Shown piece after piece: positions 15,463 to 23,880 of a stretch of DNA of 64,000 nucleotides; positions within the stretch are counted from its first letter, which is position 1; each line of letters opens with the position of its first letter. Below the pieces are notes generated by a model. The model ran no database searches. It saw only the letters and a program-made list of their open reading frames with translations, and was not told the origin of the DNA. Position numbers and translations under genes: made by a program. The stretch comes from Trebonia sp963777905 (GTDB taxonomy: Bacteria; Actinomycetota; Actinomycetes; Streptosporangiales; Streptosporangiaceae). The stretch lies in NCBI GenBank assembly GCA_963777905.1, contig CAVZSM010000015.1, positions 91,134 to 155,133 on the forward strand, written 5' to 3'.

Positions 15463-15593
15463 ATCGCAGCCGCATCAGGCACGTCACGTTCGGTAGGCGG
15501 ATGACTATGTGCTGGGGCGACAAGATTGCCGGGCGGCAACTGCTGGCCAGACGATAGTGACCGAAGCGATACGTGAACTCGCAGGCCAGGCTG

Positions 15594-15623
15594 TTGACAT
15601 GCTCGCGGGGCGAGATCGACTCT
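15594..15623 (+). promoter_or_regulatory. Candidate promoter of the sugar ABC importer operon
   Basis: A perfect TTGACA (15594-15599) lies about 85 bp upstream of the ATG at 15685. The spacer contains the inverted repeat CTCGC-GGG-GCGAG, which could be an operator. The -10 element is weak (GACTCT after 18 nt). The remainder of 15378-15684 shows nothing else I can name. Confidence 0.35.
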
Positions 15624-15684
15624 GTACTTTCGGCGGCGTGGTCCCATCAGACCCCTGTATGACATGACATATATGCGAGGACGT

Positions 15685-16962
15685 ATGAAACGCTTCAGGA
15701 AAGGCAGACGGAACCCCCGGACCGTCCGTATCGCTTTCGGGGTACTGGCGGCGGGTGCGGCAGTGCTGCTCGCCGCGTGCTCGTCAAGCAGCTCAAGTTC
15801 CACTTCCACCGCTGGTTCGAGCGCGGCGCCATCAGGTAGCGCGAGCAGCGCGAACGTGGCCGCGCTGCAGGCCGACGTCGCCAAGGCCGCGGCGACGCCG
15901 AGCTTCAGCGATTACGGGAGCACCTACGGCGGCAAGATCCCCAGCATCGCGAACCTGGCCGGGAAGAAGATCATGATCATCCCTGGCGTCAGCGCGCTGG
16001 CCGCGTGCGAGGAGATCGCGCAGGCCGCCTCGAACATCGCCAAGGCCTCTGGCATGGTGCCGACGATCTTCAACAACACGGGCACGACGGCCGAGCACAA
16101 CACCGCGATCGAGGACGCGATCCACCAGGGATACGCGGCGATCATCATGGGGTGCGCGATGGACCCGTCGACCAGCGCGCCCGCGATCGCCCAGGCCCAG
16201 AAGGCCGGCATCGTGGTGGGCGTCTACGGCGGAACACCGGACATGGACCAGCGGGCCAACACCACCTACAACACCGATGACCCCTACGCGCAGGACGCGA
16301 AGCTGGCGACCGAGCAGGCGATCGAGCAGCACAACGGCCAGCCGTTCAACGCCATCGCGATCACGTCGACCGCGACCGGGCCCGCCACGGTGATCGAGGA
16401 GGACGCGATCCAGGCCGAGCTGGCGAAGGACTGCCCGAAGTGCACGCTGTCCGCGGTGAACGTCGAGGTGCCCCAGTGGCAGACGCAGGTCGCCAGCACC
16501 GTGACTTCCCAGCTGCTGCAGCACCCGAACGTCAGCGTCCTGTTCCCCGACTACGCGGGTGAGCTGACCTACGTGCTCGCGGGCATCCAGGCCGCGCACC
16601 GCACCGGCGTGAAGACGTACCTGGCCTTCGGCGGCGGCACGCCGTTCGTCCAGCTGCAAACCGTCAGTCCGGGCAAGGACGTCATCCAGAGCGATGTCAG
16701 CGAGTCCCCGCCGTGGACGGGCTACCTGCTGTTCCTGCAGGCCGCCCGCGGGCTGGAGAAGCTGGCTCCCATCCCGTATGCCCAGGCCATCGGCCCGGAC
16801 CTGATGATCACCCCGGATAACGCCGACAGCGTCCTCGCCACCGGCGGCTTCGGAGATCAGTGGGTCAACGGCTTCCGCGCACTGCTGGGGCTGCCGGCCC
16901 TGACAGGCAGCGCGCTGCACGCCGCGTCAACGCTGAACGGCGCGATGACCGGCAAGCCCTGA
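15685..16962 (+). CDS. Sugar ABC transporter substrate-binding lipoprotein
   Basis: About 425 residues from ATG 15685, chosen because GAGGA lies just upstream; earlier in-frame ATGs at 15664 and 15673 have no such site. A twin-Arg-like basic N-terminus and hydrophobic stretch end in the lipobox LLAAC (lipid-modified Cys32) followed by a Ser-rich linker. The mature part is a periplasmic-binding type I fold (peripla_BP_4-like): KIMIIPGVSALAACEEIAQA, AAIIMGCAMDPS, VLFPDYAGELTYVLAGIQAA. It would capture a sugar or polyol outside the membrane and deliver it to the permease encoded at 18721. Confidence 0.88.
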   Translation: MKRFRKGRRNPRTVRIAFGVLAAGAAVLLAACSSSSSSSTSTAGSSAAPSGSASSANVAALQADVAKAAATPSFSDYGSTYGGKIPSIANLAGKKIMIIPGVSALAACEEIAQAASNIAKASGMVPTIFNNTGTTAEHNTAIEDAIHQGYAAIIMGCAMDPSTSAPAIAQAQKAGIVVGVYGGTPDMDQRANTTYNTDDPYAQDAKLATEQAIEQHNGQPFNAIAITSTATGPATVIEEDAIQAELAKDCPKCTLSAVNVEVPQWQTQVASTVTSQLLQHPNVSVLFPDYAGELTYVLAGIQAAHRTGVKTYLAFGGGTPFVQLQTVSPGKDVIQSDVSESPPWTGYLLFLQAARGLEKLAPIPYAQAIGPDLMITPDNADSVLATGGFGDQWVNGFRALLGLPALTGSALHAASTLNGAMTGKP

Positions 16963-17040
16963 CACACCGGTTAGGCAGGCGGGCAGTGGCCCGGGCGGGT
17001 GATTCCGCACCGGGCTGCTGCCCTGCTCCACGGACATCGC

Positions 17041-17082
17041 CAACGAGCGGAAGCCAACGAGCGGAAGCCAACGAGCGGAAAG
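17041..17082. repeat. Three tandem 14-bp repeats before the ABC ATPase gene
   Basis: CAACGAGCGGAAGC occurs at 17041-17054 and 17055-17068, and as CAACGAGCGGAAAG at 17069-17082. The array ends 10 bp before the GTG start, just ahead of the ribosome-binding site GGGAGG. The unit is not a multiple of three, consistent with untranslated leader. Confidence 0.85.
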
Positions 17083-17092
17083 GGAGGCGTAG

Positions 17093-18724
17093 GTGGAGGC
17101 ACCGGCTCCCCCAGCGGTCGAGCTGCGCGACATCTCCAAGGATTTCGGCAGCAACCGGGCGCTGGACCACGTGGACCTCAGCATCGGCGACGGTGAGGTG
17201 GTGGGGCTCGTAGGGCAGAACGGCTCGGGCAAGTCGACGCTGGTGAAGATCCTGTCCGGGGTCCACGTGCCGGAGCCAGGCGGCCGCCTGTTCGTGAGCG
17301 GTGAGGAGGTGCCGCTGCCCTTGGCGCCCGGCCAGGCGAGCCAGATCGGGCTCAGCTTCGTCTACCAGAACCTGGCGCTGGCGCCAGGTCTGACCGTCCT
17401 GGAGAACCTGACCCTCGGTCAGCGAGTTGCCGCCCGCGCGCGGGCGGCGTGGGCGCCGATCAACTGGCACGGCGAGAAGCGGAGGGGCGCGGCCGTGCTT
17501 GACAGGTACGGCGTCCGGCTCAACCTCGACCAGCGCACCGGCGAGCTGCCGCCGGTCGATCAGGCGCGGCTCGCGATCGTCCGCGCCGCCGAAGACCTCA
17601 ACAGGTACCGCACGCGCAGCGGCTACAAGCACTCGGTACTCGTCCTCGACGAGCCGACCGTGTTCCTGCCGGAAGAGGACGTCGAGCAGCTTTTCGACCT
17701 CATCCGCACCGTCAAGGCTGAGGGCGCGGCCGTGCTGTTCATCTCACACGACCTGGTCGCGGTCCGCTCCATCGCCGACCGCGTCGTCGTGCTCAGGGAC
17801 GGGCGAGTCGTCGCCGAGGTGCCCGCGGGCGAGATCGAGGAACAGGCGCTGGTCGACCTCATCGTCGGCACGTCGGCGCGGCAGGGCGGGAGCGCCGCCG
17901 CGGACGAGGCGCGTCCCGTCGAGGTGACGTTGGCCCCCGCTGGGCCCGCAGGCGCGGAAGACACGCCGGGGCCGGGGCCGGGCCAGCACGTCGCGGTCGA
18001 GCACCTGAGCGACGGGCGGCTGAAGGACCTGTCGTTCGAGATCGGCGCCGGGGAGATCCTCGGCGTGGCCGGCCTCATCGGCTCGGGCGCCGAGGACCTG
18101 CCGTACCTGCTGTTCGGCGCGCACCCGGCCCTCAGCGGCACACTGCGCCTCGGGTCAGAGAAACTCGACATCACCGCGCTCAGCCCGCAGCGCAGCGTGC
18201 GGCAGCGCATCGCCCTCGTCCCCGCGGACCGCCAGCTGCTGGGGCTGGCCGAACGACTCACCCTGTGGGAGAACATCGTCATGCTCGTGGAAGACGAGCA
18301 CTACCGGGGCGGTGTCTTCCACCGCGGCGAGCTCGTGGAGCTCGCCCGCGAAGCCGTCCAGCGGTTCGAGATCCGGCCGCCGCAGACGCACGCCGTCATT
18401 GCGACGTTCTCCGGCGGCAACCAGCAGAAGGCACTGCTCGCGAAGTGGCTGATCGCCGGGCCGCGGCTGCTGCTGCTGCACGAGCCGACGCAGGGTGTCG
18501 ACGTCGGCGCCAGGCGGGACATCTACCGGTTCGTGAAATCAGCCGCCACCTTGAATCAGACGTCGGTGCTGTGGGTGACGACGGACTTCGGTGAGCTCGC
18601 CGAGGTCTGCGACCGGGTGATCGTCCTGTCGGAAGGCCGGACGACCGACACGCTGGCCGGCGAAGAACTAAGCGACGACGCAATCACCGCAGCGGCGCTG
18701 CGGCAGATGAGGGAGGTCAGATGA
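17093..18724 (+). CDS. Sugar ABC transporter ATP-binding protein (RbsA/MglA type, two NBDs)
   Basis: 543 residues with tandem nucleotide-binding domains. NBD1 has Walker A GQNGSGKSTLVKIL and Walker B VLVLDEPT, but its signature region reads GELPPVDQARLAIVRAA instead of LSGGQ. NBD2 has a degenerate Walker A (GLIGSGAEDLPYLL), as is usual for RbsA-type second domains, and a good signature FSGGNQQKALLAKW with LLLLHEPTQGVDVGARRDIY. The start is GTG 17093, after GGGAGG. The 3' end overlaps the permease start by 4 bp. Function: energising carbohydrate import. The missing NBD1 signature suggests an asymmetric pump. Confidence 0.88.
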   Translation: MEAPAPPAVELRDISKDFGSNRALDHVDLSIGDGEVVGLVGQNGSGKSTLVKILSGVHVPEPGGRLFVSGEEVPLPLAPGQASQIGLSFVYQNLALAPGLTVLENLTLGQRVAARARAAWAPINWHGEKRRGAAVLDRYGVRLNLDQRTGELPPVDQARLAIVRAAEDLNRYRTRSGYKHSVLVLDEPTVFLPEEDVEQLFDLIRTVKAEGAAVLFISHDLVAVRSIADRVVVLRDGRVVAEVPAGEIEEQALVDLIVGTSARQGGSAAADEARPVEVTLAPAGPAGAEDTPGPGPGQHVAVEHLSDGRLKDLSFEIGAGEILGVAGLIGSGAEDLPYLLFGAHPALSGTLRLGSEKLDITALSPQRSVRQRIALVPADRQLLGLAERLTLWENIVMLVEDEHYRGGVFHRGELVELAREAVQRFEIRPPQTHAVIATFSGGNQQKALLAKWLIAGPRLLLLHEPTQGVDVGARRDIYRFVKSAATLNQTSVLWVTTDFGELAEVCDRVIVLSEGRTTDTLAGEELSDDAITAAALRQMREVR

Positions 18725-19767
18725 GCGCCTCACCGGGAGCACCCGCTCCCGTCGAAACCGGCGGCCACCACGAGAGGCCCGCGGAGCGGGACCGGCCGTC
18801 GGCGATCCGGCGCCTGGGACTCGAGCGCTACGCGATCGTGATCGTGCTCGTCGCCATGATCGTGGCGTTCGGGGTGGACATACCGTCGACCTTCCTTTCG
18901 ATCGGCAACCTCTCCAACATCCTCGGTTCCCAGGCGGTGCTGTTCATCCTCGTGATGGCGGTGCTGCTGCCGACGATCATGGGCGACTTCGTCGACCTTT
19001 CGCTGGGCTCCTCGCTGGGCCTGTCCGCGATGGTCCTGGCCGTGCTCAACGTGCAGCACGGGACGAACGTGCTGCTCGCCTGCCTGGCGGGGATCGGCGC
19101 GGCGGTCATCGTCGGCTTGTTCAACGTGTTCTTCGTCGTGTATTTCGACAACGACCCGTTCATCGTGACGCTCGGCACGATGACGATCGTGCAGGGCATC
19201 ATCTACATCGTCTCCGGGAACAACAGCGTCGGCATCGTCTCGACGAGCCTGTCGAACTGGGTCTTCTCGAACGAGTTCCTGTCGATTCCGCTCGAGTTCT
19301 ACTACGGCCTGGCCATCTTCCTCGTCGTCTGGTACGTGCTCAGCTTCACGCCGGTCGGGCAGAAGGCTCTCGTGATCGGCCAGTCGCGCGAGGTGGCGCG
19401 GCTGACCGGCGTGCGGGTCAACCGCCAGCGCTCCTGGGCCTTCATCATCGGCGCGGCCATCGCCGGCATCGCGGGGATCGCGTACGCGGCCACCAACGGC
19501 ACGGTCGACCCTACGGCGGGCAGCGCCCTGATCCTCCCGGCCTACGCGGCGGTCTTCCTCGGGGCGACCGCGATCAAGCCCGGCCGCATCAACGCGCTCG
19601 GCGCCCTGGTCGCGGTCTACTTCCTCGCGACGGGTACGGCGGGACTCGAACTGCTCGGCGCGCAGAGCTACATCCAGCAGATCTTCTACGGTGCGGCGCT
19701 GGTCGTGGCGATCACGATTCCGAAGGTGAACCGCGACCGCATCTTCAAAAGGCGGCGGACCGCCTGA
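18721..19767 (+). CDS. Sugar ABC transporter permease (RbsC/BPD_transp_2 type)
   Basis: 348 residues with about nine or ten hydrophobic segments after a charged N-terminal tail. Typical features are IGNLSNILGSQAVLFILVMAVLLPTI, GTMTIVQGIIYIVSG and AVFLGATAIKPGRINALGALVAVYFL. It begins with ATGA overlapping the ATPase gene and ends overlapping the SDR start by one base. It would form the membrane channel with the ATPase and lipoprotein encoded upstream. Confidence 0.9.
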   Translation: MSASPGAPAPVETGGHHERPAERDRPSAIRRLGLERYAIVIVLVAMIVAFGVDIPSTFLSIGNLSNILGSQAVLFILVMAVLLPTIMGDFVDLSLGSSLGLSAMVLAVLNVQHGTNVLLACLAGIGAAVIVGLFNVFFVVYFDNDPFIVTLGTMTIVQGIIYIVSGNNSVGIVSTSLSNWVFSNEFLSIPLEFYYGLAIFLVVWYVLSFTPVGQKALVIGQSREVARLTGVRVNRQRSWAFIIGAAIAGIAGIAYAATNGTVDPTAGSALILPAYAAVFLGATAIKPGRINALGALVAVYFLATGTAGLELLGAQSYIQQIFYGAALVVAITIPKVNRDRIFKRRRTA

Positions 19768-20582
19768 TGGGCGTCCTCGAGGACCTGTTCGACGTGCGCG
19801 ACCAGGTCGCGCTGGTCACCGGGGGCGCGTCAGGCCTCGGCTACGCGTTCGCGTCGATCCTCGCGGACTGCGGCGCGACCGTGATCGTCGCGGACTGGAA
19901 CGGCGAGCGGCTGGAAAAGGAACTGCGCGGCCTGTCCTCCCGCGGCCGCGTCGCCGGCTACCCGCTGGACGTCACCGACGCGCCGGCGGTCCGCGCGTGC
20001 GTGGACTCGATCGTCGCCGAGTACAAGAGCATCGACATCGCCTTCGCCAACGCGGGCGTGGCGCGCGGCCGCCCGCCGCTGCTGCCCGAAGGCTGGCTGG
20101 ACGACATGTCGATGACCGACTACAACGCGCTCATCGACGTCAACCTGCACGGTGTGGTCTACACCGTGCAGGCGGCGGCGAGGCACATGAAGCAGCAGCG
20201 CTCTGGCTCGATCATCACGACCGCGTCGACGGCGGGCCTGCGCAACGATCCGTTCACCCCGTACTCCTACGCGATCGCCAAGGCCGGCGTCGTCAACTTC
20301 ACCAAGCAGGCCGCGCACGACCTGGCCCGCTGGAACGTGCGGGTGAACGCGATCGCGCCGGGCCCGTTCAAGACGAACCTGGGCGGCGGCGGCCCGATGC
20401 CGCCGGAGGCCGAGGCCCGCTGGAACTCGGTGATCCCGCTCGGCCGGATGGGCGACCCGGCAGAGATCCGCGGCCTGGCACTGCTGCTGGCATCCCCGGC
20501 GGGGAGCTTCATGACCGGCGGCGTCTACCCGATCGACGGTGGCGCGCTGCTGCAGGGCCCGTCGCTCCCGCCCGCCGGCTGA
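19767..20582 (+). CDS. SDR-family oxidoreductase of the sugar transport operon
   Basis: 271 residues: TGGASGLGYAFA coenzyme motif, VADWNGERL (acidic, NAD preferred), FANAGVARG, catalytic Ser in TTASTAGLR, YSYAIAK and a C-terminal GGVYPIDGGALL. The ATG shares one base with the permease stop (TGATG), so it is cotranslated with the importer. It probably oxidises the imported sugar or polyol. It converges on the YihY-like gene. Confidence 0.88.
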   Translation: MGVLEDLFDVRDQVALVTGGASGLGYAFASILADCGATVIVADWNGERLEKELRGLSSRGRVAGYPLDVTDAPAVRACVDSIVAEYKSIDIAFANAGVARGRPPLLPEGWLDDMSMTDYNALIDVNLHGVVYTVQAAARHMKQQRSGSIITTASTAGLRNDPFTPYSYAIAKAGVVNFTKQAAHDLARWNVRVNAIAPGPFKTNLGGGGPMPPEAEARWNSVIPLGRMGDPAEIRGLALLLASPAGSFMTGGVYPIDGGALLQGPSLPPAG

Positions 20583-20615
20583 GCCGATCGGCCGGCTGAG
20601 GTTCCTTTTCATCCC

Positions 20616-20660
20616 GAACGGGCCCGTTTCTCCGCCCGGCCGTGTGATGGCCTTACTGCG
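20616..20660. repeat. Dispersed GAACGGGCCCGT element, copy A
   Basis: GAACGGGCCCGTTTCTCCGC starts at 20616 and is followed by a related tail (GGCC, ATGGCC, TTAC) to ~20660. The same core and tail recur at 30131-30178, with shorter matches at 44262 and, inverted, at 37561-37576. The core AACGGGCCCGTT is self-complementary. This copy lies between convergent genes. Confidence 0.65.
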
Positions 20661-21675
20661 GACCATCGTTGGCTGGCGGGGAACCGCTGGCTACCGGCGG
20701 CGAGTCCGGTGCTGCGAGGTGGAACTCGACGCGGGCGGCGGGGATGCGTTCCTGCTCGCGGGCCAGCAGGCCCAGCGCGCGGCCATCCACTGTGGTGGGA
20801 CGGTTCAGGTCCAGGGCGCGTGGCCACAGCCGGGCATAGCGGACTGCGTCGACTTCGGCCGCGTACACCAGCGCCTGACCGACTAGGTACAGCAGGGCGA
20901 ACATGCCCGCCACGGTGGCGAAGCTGCCGTAGACGGGTCCGGCCTTGGCCACCAGCCTGGCCAGCAGCGGCGCCCCGGCGTTGAGCACCACCGTCACCGC
21001 CGCCGCGCCCAAGACGGCTCCCGGCCACAGCGCACGGATCGGCGCGGGCCGCGCCAGCAGCAACTTGGCACCGAACAGCAGCACCGCGAAGACGACCAGC
21101 GCCGACCCGAGCACCGCGGCCGCCCGCTGCACTCCGGTCTCCCGGGGCAGCGCGGTGGCCACCACCGTGAGCGCCCCGGTTGCCAGCGCTCCGAGCAGCA
21201 GCATCGCCAGCACCACGAACACGCGGAGATACCGTGAGAAGAAACTGGCCCGCTGGCGGTACGGGACCGCGGCGACATGGTTCAGCGTCTGGTAGGCGGA
21301 GAACACGACACCCGTTCCGGACAGCAGCAAACCGATCAGGCCGGCGATGAACGGGATCGTCGACGTTGGCAAGGCAGCCAGCGACTGCTCGACCGTGGAT
21401 CGCAGCGCCTGCGGCACGATCTCGGTGATCAGCCGCTGCCGCAGGTCTGGGTGATCTGCCAGCACCCGTGACAGCACCGCCACCCCGAGCAGCAGCAGCG
21501 GGAAGATGCTCAGGAATCCGTAGTAGGTGATCAGCGCCGCCTGCCGCCCGCCCTCATCGTCGCCGTACTTCTTCACCACCGCATAGGGAAATCCCAGCAC
21601 ACCATGCTCGCGCTGCAGGCGGTCCGCCCACGCGATGATCCGGTTCACCAGACCGCTCACGCCTTCCAAACCCAT
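20653..21675 (-). CDS. YihY/BrkB-family membrane protein
   Basis: About 340 residues from ATG 21675; the frame stays open far upstream to 23037, but that part is antisense to the antiporter gene. Family features: ALITYYGFLSIFPLLLLGVAVLSRVL, a G-rich FIAGLIGLLLSGTGVVFSAYQTLN segment, and six or so membrane helices ending in TVAGMFALLYLVGQALVYAAEVDAVRYA. The last ~70 residues are hydrophilic. The family is named for a serum-resistance factor but its function is undefined; the earlier assignment as RNase BN is obsolete. Confidence 0.85.
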   Translation of the reverse strand: MGLEGVSGLVNRIIAWADRLQREHGVLGFPYAVVKKYGDDEGGRQAALITYYGFLSIFPLLLLGVAVLSRVLADHPDLRQRLITEIVPQALRSTVEQSLAALPTSTIPFIAGLIGLLLSGTGVVFSAYQTLNHVAAVPYRQRASFFSRYLRVFVVLAMLLLGALATGALTVVATALPRETGVQRAAAVLGSALVVFAVLLFGAKLLLARPAPIRALWPGAVLGAAAVTVVLNAGAPLLARLVAKAGPVYGSFATVAGMFALLYLVGQALVYAAEVDAVRYARLWPRALDLNRPTTVDGRALGLLAREQERIPAARVEFHLAAPDSPPVASGSPPANDGPQ

Positions 21676-21897
21676 GGGGCTAGCTTGCCCGGCACGTCCC
21701 GGCAAGTCATCATCCCCGGTAGCCGAACGGGACTGGGGTCTGTGAAGCGGCGTGCACATGTTCACTGGAGGGAAGGACCTGGATGTGCTCCACCACATAC
21801 CGCTGCGGGCGCGCCGGTTTGCCGGGCAGCGCTGATGCGCGACATACGGTCCCGGGCCGGTGCTGTGGACGGCTGAGGAGATGCGGGGGGTGAGGCG

Positions 21898-23205
21898 ATG
21901 AGCGAGTCGGATCTGGCGATCATGGCGGCGCTGGTGTTCGCGTGGGGAACGCTGTCGGCGCGGCTGGAGCGGTTCGATGTGACCGCGCCGATCATCTTCG
22001 TCCTGGCTGGCGTGCTGCTGACCCACGGGCCGCTGGCCGTGCTGAGCGTCACCCCGACACCTGAGCTGGTCAAGGGCCTGGCGGAGGCGACGCTGGTGCT
22101 GGTGCTGTTTTCCGACGCGTCGCGGGTGGGGCTGCGGGAGCTGAGAGCCGATGCGGGCCTGTACGGCCGGCTGCTCGGGATCGGGCTGCCGCTGACGATC
22201 GGCCTGGGCACGCTGCTGGCGCTGGCCCTGTTCGGCGGCATGAGCATCTGGCTCGCCCTGCTGGTGGGCGCCGCGCTGGCGCCCACCGATGCGGCCCTGG
22301 GCGCGGGCATGATAGTCAACCCGGCGGTCCCGGCCCGGATCCGGCGGCTGATCAACGTCGAGAGCGGCCTCAACGACGGGATCGCCACGCCGTTCGTCCT
22401 GGTCGCGCTGGCCGGCGCGCAGACCGCTGAGCATGCGCACGCGACCGGCCCGGGCAAAGCCGTCGCCGAGCTGGTGGTGGGCCTTGCCATCGGCGTGGCG
22501 GTCGGCGGCGCGGGGGGCTGGCTGGTCAGCGTGGCACGCCGGCGCGGCTGGGCGGCGGAAGGCTTCGCGGGACCCGCGGTGCTGGGGCTGGCGATCTGCG
22601 CCTACGCCTCCGCGCTGGCGCTGCACGGCAACGGGTTCATCGCCGCGTTCACCGGCGGCCTCGCCTACGGCGCCATGGGCGGGCAGCGCGGCGCGCGGCT
22701 GGTGCCGTTCGTGGAGGAAACCGGCGCGCTGGTGTCGCTGCTGGTGTGGCTGGCGTTCGGTGCCGTCGCGGTCGCGGTCGCAGTGCAGAACCTGACCTGG
22801 CAGGTCGCGCTGTACGCCGTGCTCAGCTTGACGGTGATCCGGATGGCGCCGGTAGCGATAGCGCTGGCCGGGGCGCGGCTGGGCCGCGCCACTGTCGTCC
22901 TGGTGGGCTGGTTCGGGCCGCGGGGCCTGGCCTCGGTGGTGTTCGCGCTGCTGGCCCTGGAGGACCTCGGCCAGGCCGCCGCCAGCCAGGCGGTCGCCGT
23001 GATCACCGTCACCGTGCTGCTCAGCGTCGTCGCGCACGGCGCGACCGCCGATCCGCTGTCCCGGCGGTACGGGCCGCGGCTCGCCCCGGCCGCGGGCGGC
23101 ACTGACCCTGCGGGACTGCCCGACGTGCCCGAGCGCAGGCTCATCCGCCGGGCACCCGGCGTGGCGTCAGAGACCGGCGCGGACCCAGCCCGCCACGACA
23201 GCTGA
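21898..23205 (+). CDS. Cation:proton antiporter (CPA1, Na+/H+ exchanger type)
   Basis: 435 residues with about twelve hydrophobic helices. GAALAPTDAALGAGMIVNP contains the Thr-Asp pair of CPA1 exchangers. NVESGLNDGIATPFVLVALA contains a further conserved motif. Later segments include WFGPRGLASVVFALLAL. The C-terminal ~45 residues are hydrophilic and short, without TrkA domains. It is transcribed divergently from the YihY-like gene; in the 222-bp gap I see an imperfect palindrome (CTTGCC 21684-21689 / GGCAAG 21701-21706) and nothing else. Probable role: pH and Na+ or K+ homeostasis. Confidence 0.88.
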   Translation: MSESDLAIMAALVFAWGTLSARLERFDVTAPIIFVLAGVLLTHGPLAVLSVTPTPELVKGLAEATLVLVLFSDASRVGLRELRADAGLYGRLLGIGLPLTIGLGTLLALALFGGMSIWLALLVGAALAPTDAALGAGMIVNPAVPARIRRLINVESGLNDGIATPFVLVALAGAQTAEHAHATGPGKAVAELVVGLAIGVAVGGAGGWLVSVARRRGWAAEGFAGPAVLGLAICAYASALALHGNGFIAAFTGGLAYGAMGGQRGARLVPFVEETGALVSLLVWLAFGAVAVAVAVQNLTWQVALYAVLSLTVIRMAPVAIALAGARLGRATVVLVGWFGPRGLASVVFALLALEDLGQAAASQAVAVITVTVLLSVVAHGATADPLSRRYGPRLAPAAGGTDPAGLPDVPERRLIRRAPGVASETGADPARHDS

Positions 23206-23264
23206 TCAGCCAGCCAGGCCCGACATCACCTGCCAGGGATGAAGCGCTGCGCGGGTACCCCGGC

Positions 23265-23834
23265 TTGAATGACTGCGTGGTATTGATTTTCGGAGCCGGA
23301 CCAGGCCACCCGGAGGATCTGGGCGAGGTCGCGCCGTGCGTGTGCCCGAACTGTCATAACCAGGTGTTCCTCCACCACGTCCGGTCGAAGAAGTCGGTGC
23401 GCCTGTACTTCGTGCCCGTTGTCCCCTACGGGACGGACGACTACCTTGTCTGTCCCGTCTGCAGCCGGGGCCTTCAGCTCAGCAGCGCACAACTGGGCCA
23501 TATACGTTCGATGTCCGGCGCGACCGCTTCGTTCCGCGCCGGGCGGCTCACCCAAGCCGCGTACATGGCGCGGGCCGAGCAGTTCTGGCGTCAGCTCGGG
23601 GTGAACCCTGCGGGCCAGCAGCCCGTGACTCCAGCCAGCCCCGGTGCCGCCGCCCCGCCAGCCGCTCCCGTTCAGTCACCCGCCCCTGCCCAATCCCCGC
23701 CCGCGGCTGCGGATGACCAGACGTCGTGGATATCACAACTGCACAAGCTGGCAGAGCTGCACGACCAGGGTGTGCTTTCCGACGCTGCCTATTCGGCAGC
23801 CAAGCAACGCATCCTGGACCAGAAGATCCAATAA
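23265..23834 (+). CDS. Zinc-ribbon protein with C-terminal SHOCT domain
   Basis: 189 residues from TTG 23265; GTG 23277 (VVLIFG) fits the family N-terminus as well, and no clear Shine-Dalgarno separates them. The zinc ribbon has CVCPNCHN and CPVC about 45 residues apart, with LYFVPVVPYG between them. A long Ala/Pro/Gln-rich linker leads to a SHOCT-like C-terminus (ISQLHKLAELHDQGVLSDAAYSAAKQRIL). Function unknown; such proteins are often membrane- or oligomer-associated. The stop overlaps the second palindromic repeat. Confidence 0.75.
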   Translation: MNDCVVLIFGAGPGHPEDLGEVAPCVCPNCHNQVFLHHVRSKKSVRLYFVPVVPYGTDDYLVCPVCSRGLQLSSAQLGHIRSMSGATASFRAGRLTQAAYMARAEQFWRQLGVNPAGQQPVTPASPGAAAPPAAPVQSPAPAQSPPAAADDQTSWISQLHKLAELHDQGVLSDAAYSAAKQRILDQKIQ

Positions 23835-23880
23835 ATCCATGGCGTTTCCGTGGTGATGACAACGGAACCGCCATGGATTT
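23833..23880. repeat. 48-bp palindromic element, copy 2 (bidirectional terminator-like)
   Basis: Arms 23833-23851 and 23862-23880 (19 nt each) flank a 10-nt loop, with a single mismatch (T.C) at the same arm position as in copy 1 (8747-8794). It fills the whole gap between two convergent genes: its left end overlaps the TAA of the zinc-ribbon gene and its last base is part of the monooxygenase stop. A two-way terminator fits this position. Confidence 0.8.

Noticed and set aside
20653..23037. Long N-terminal extension of the YihY-like protein
   Set aside because: The extra ~450 residues are antisense to the antiporter gene and low complexity; ATG 21675 fits the family.
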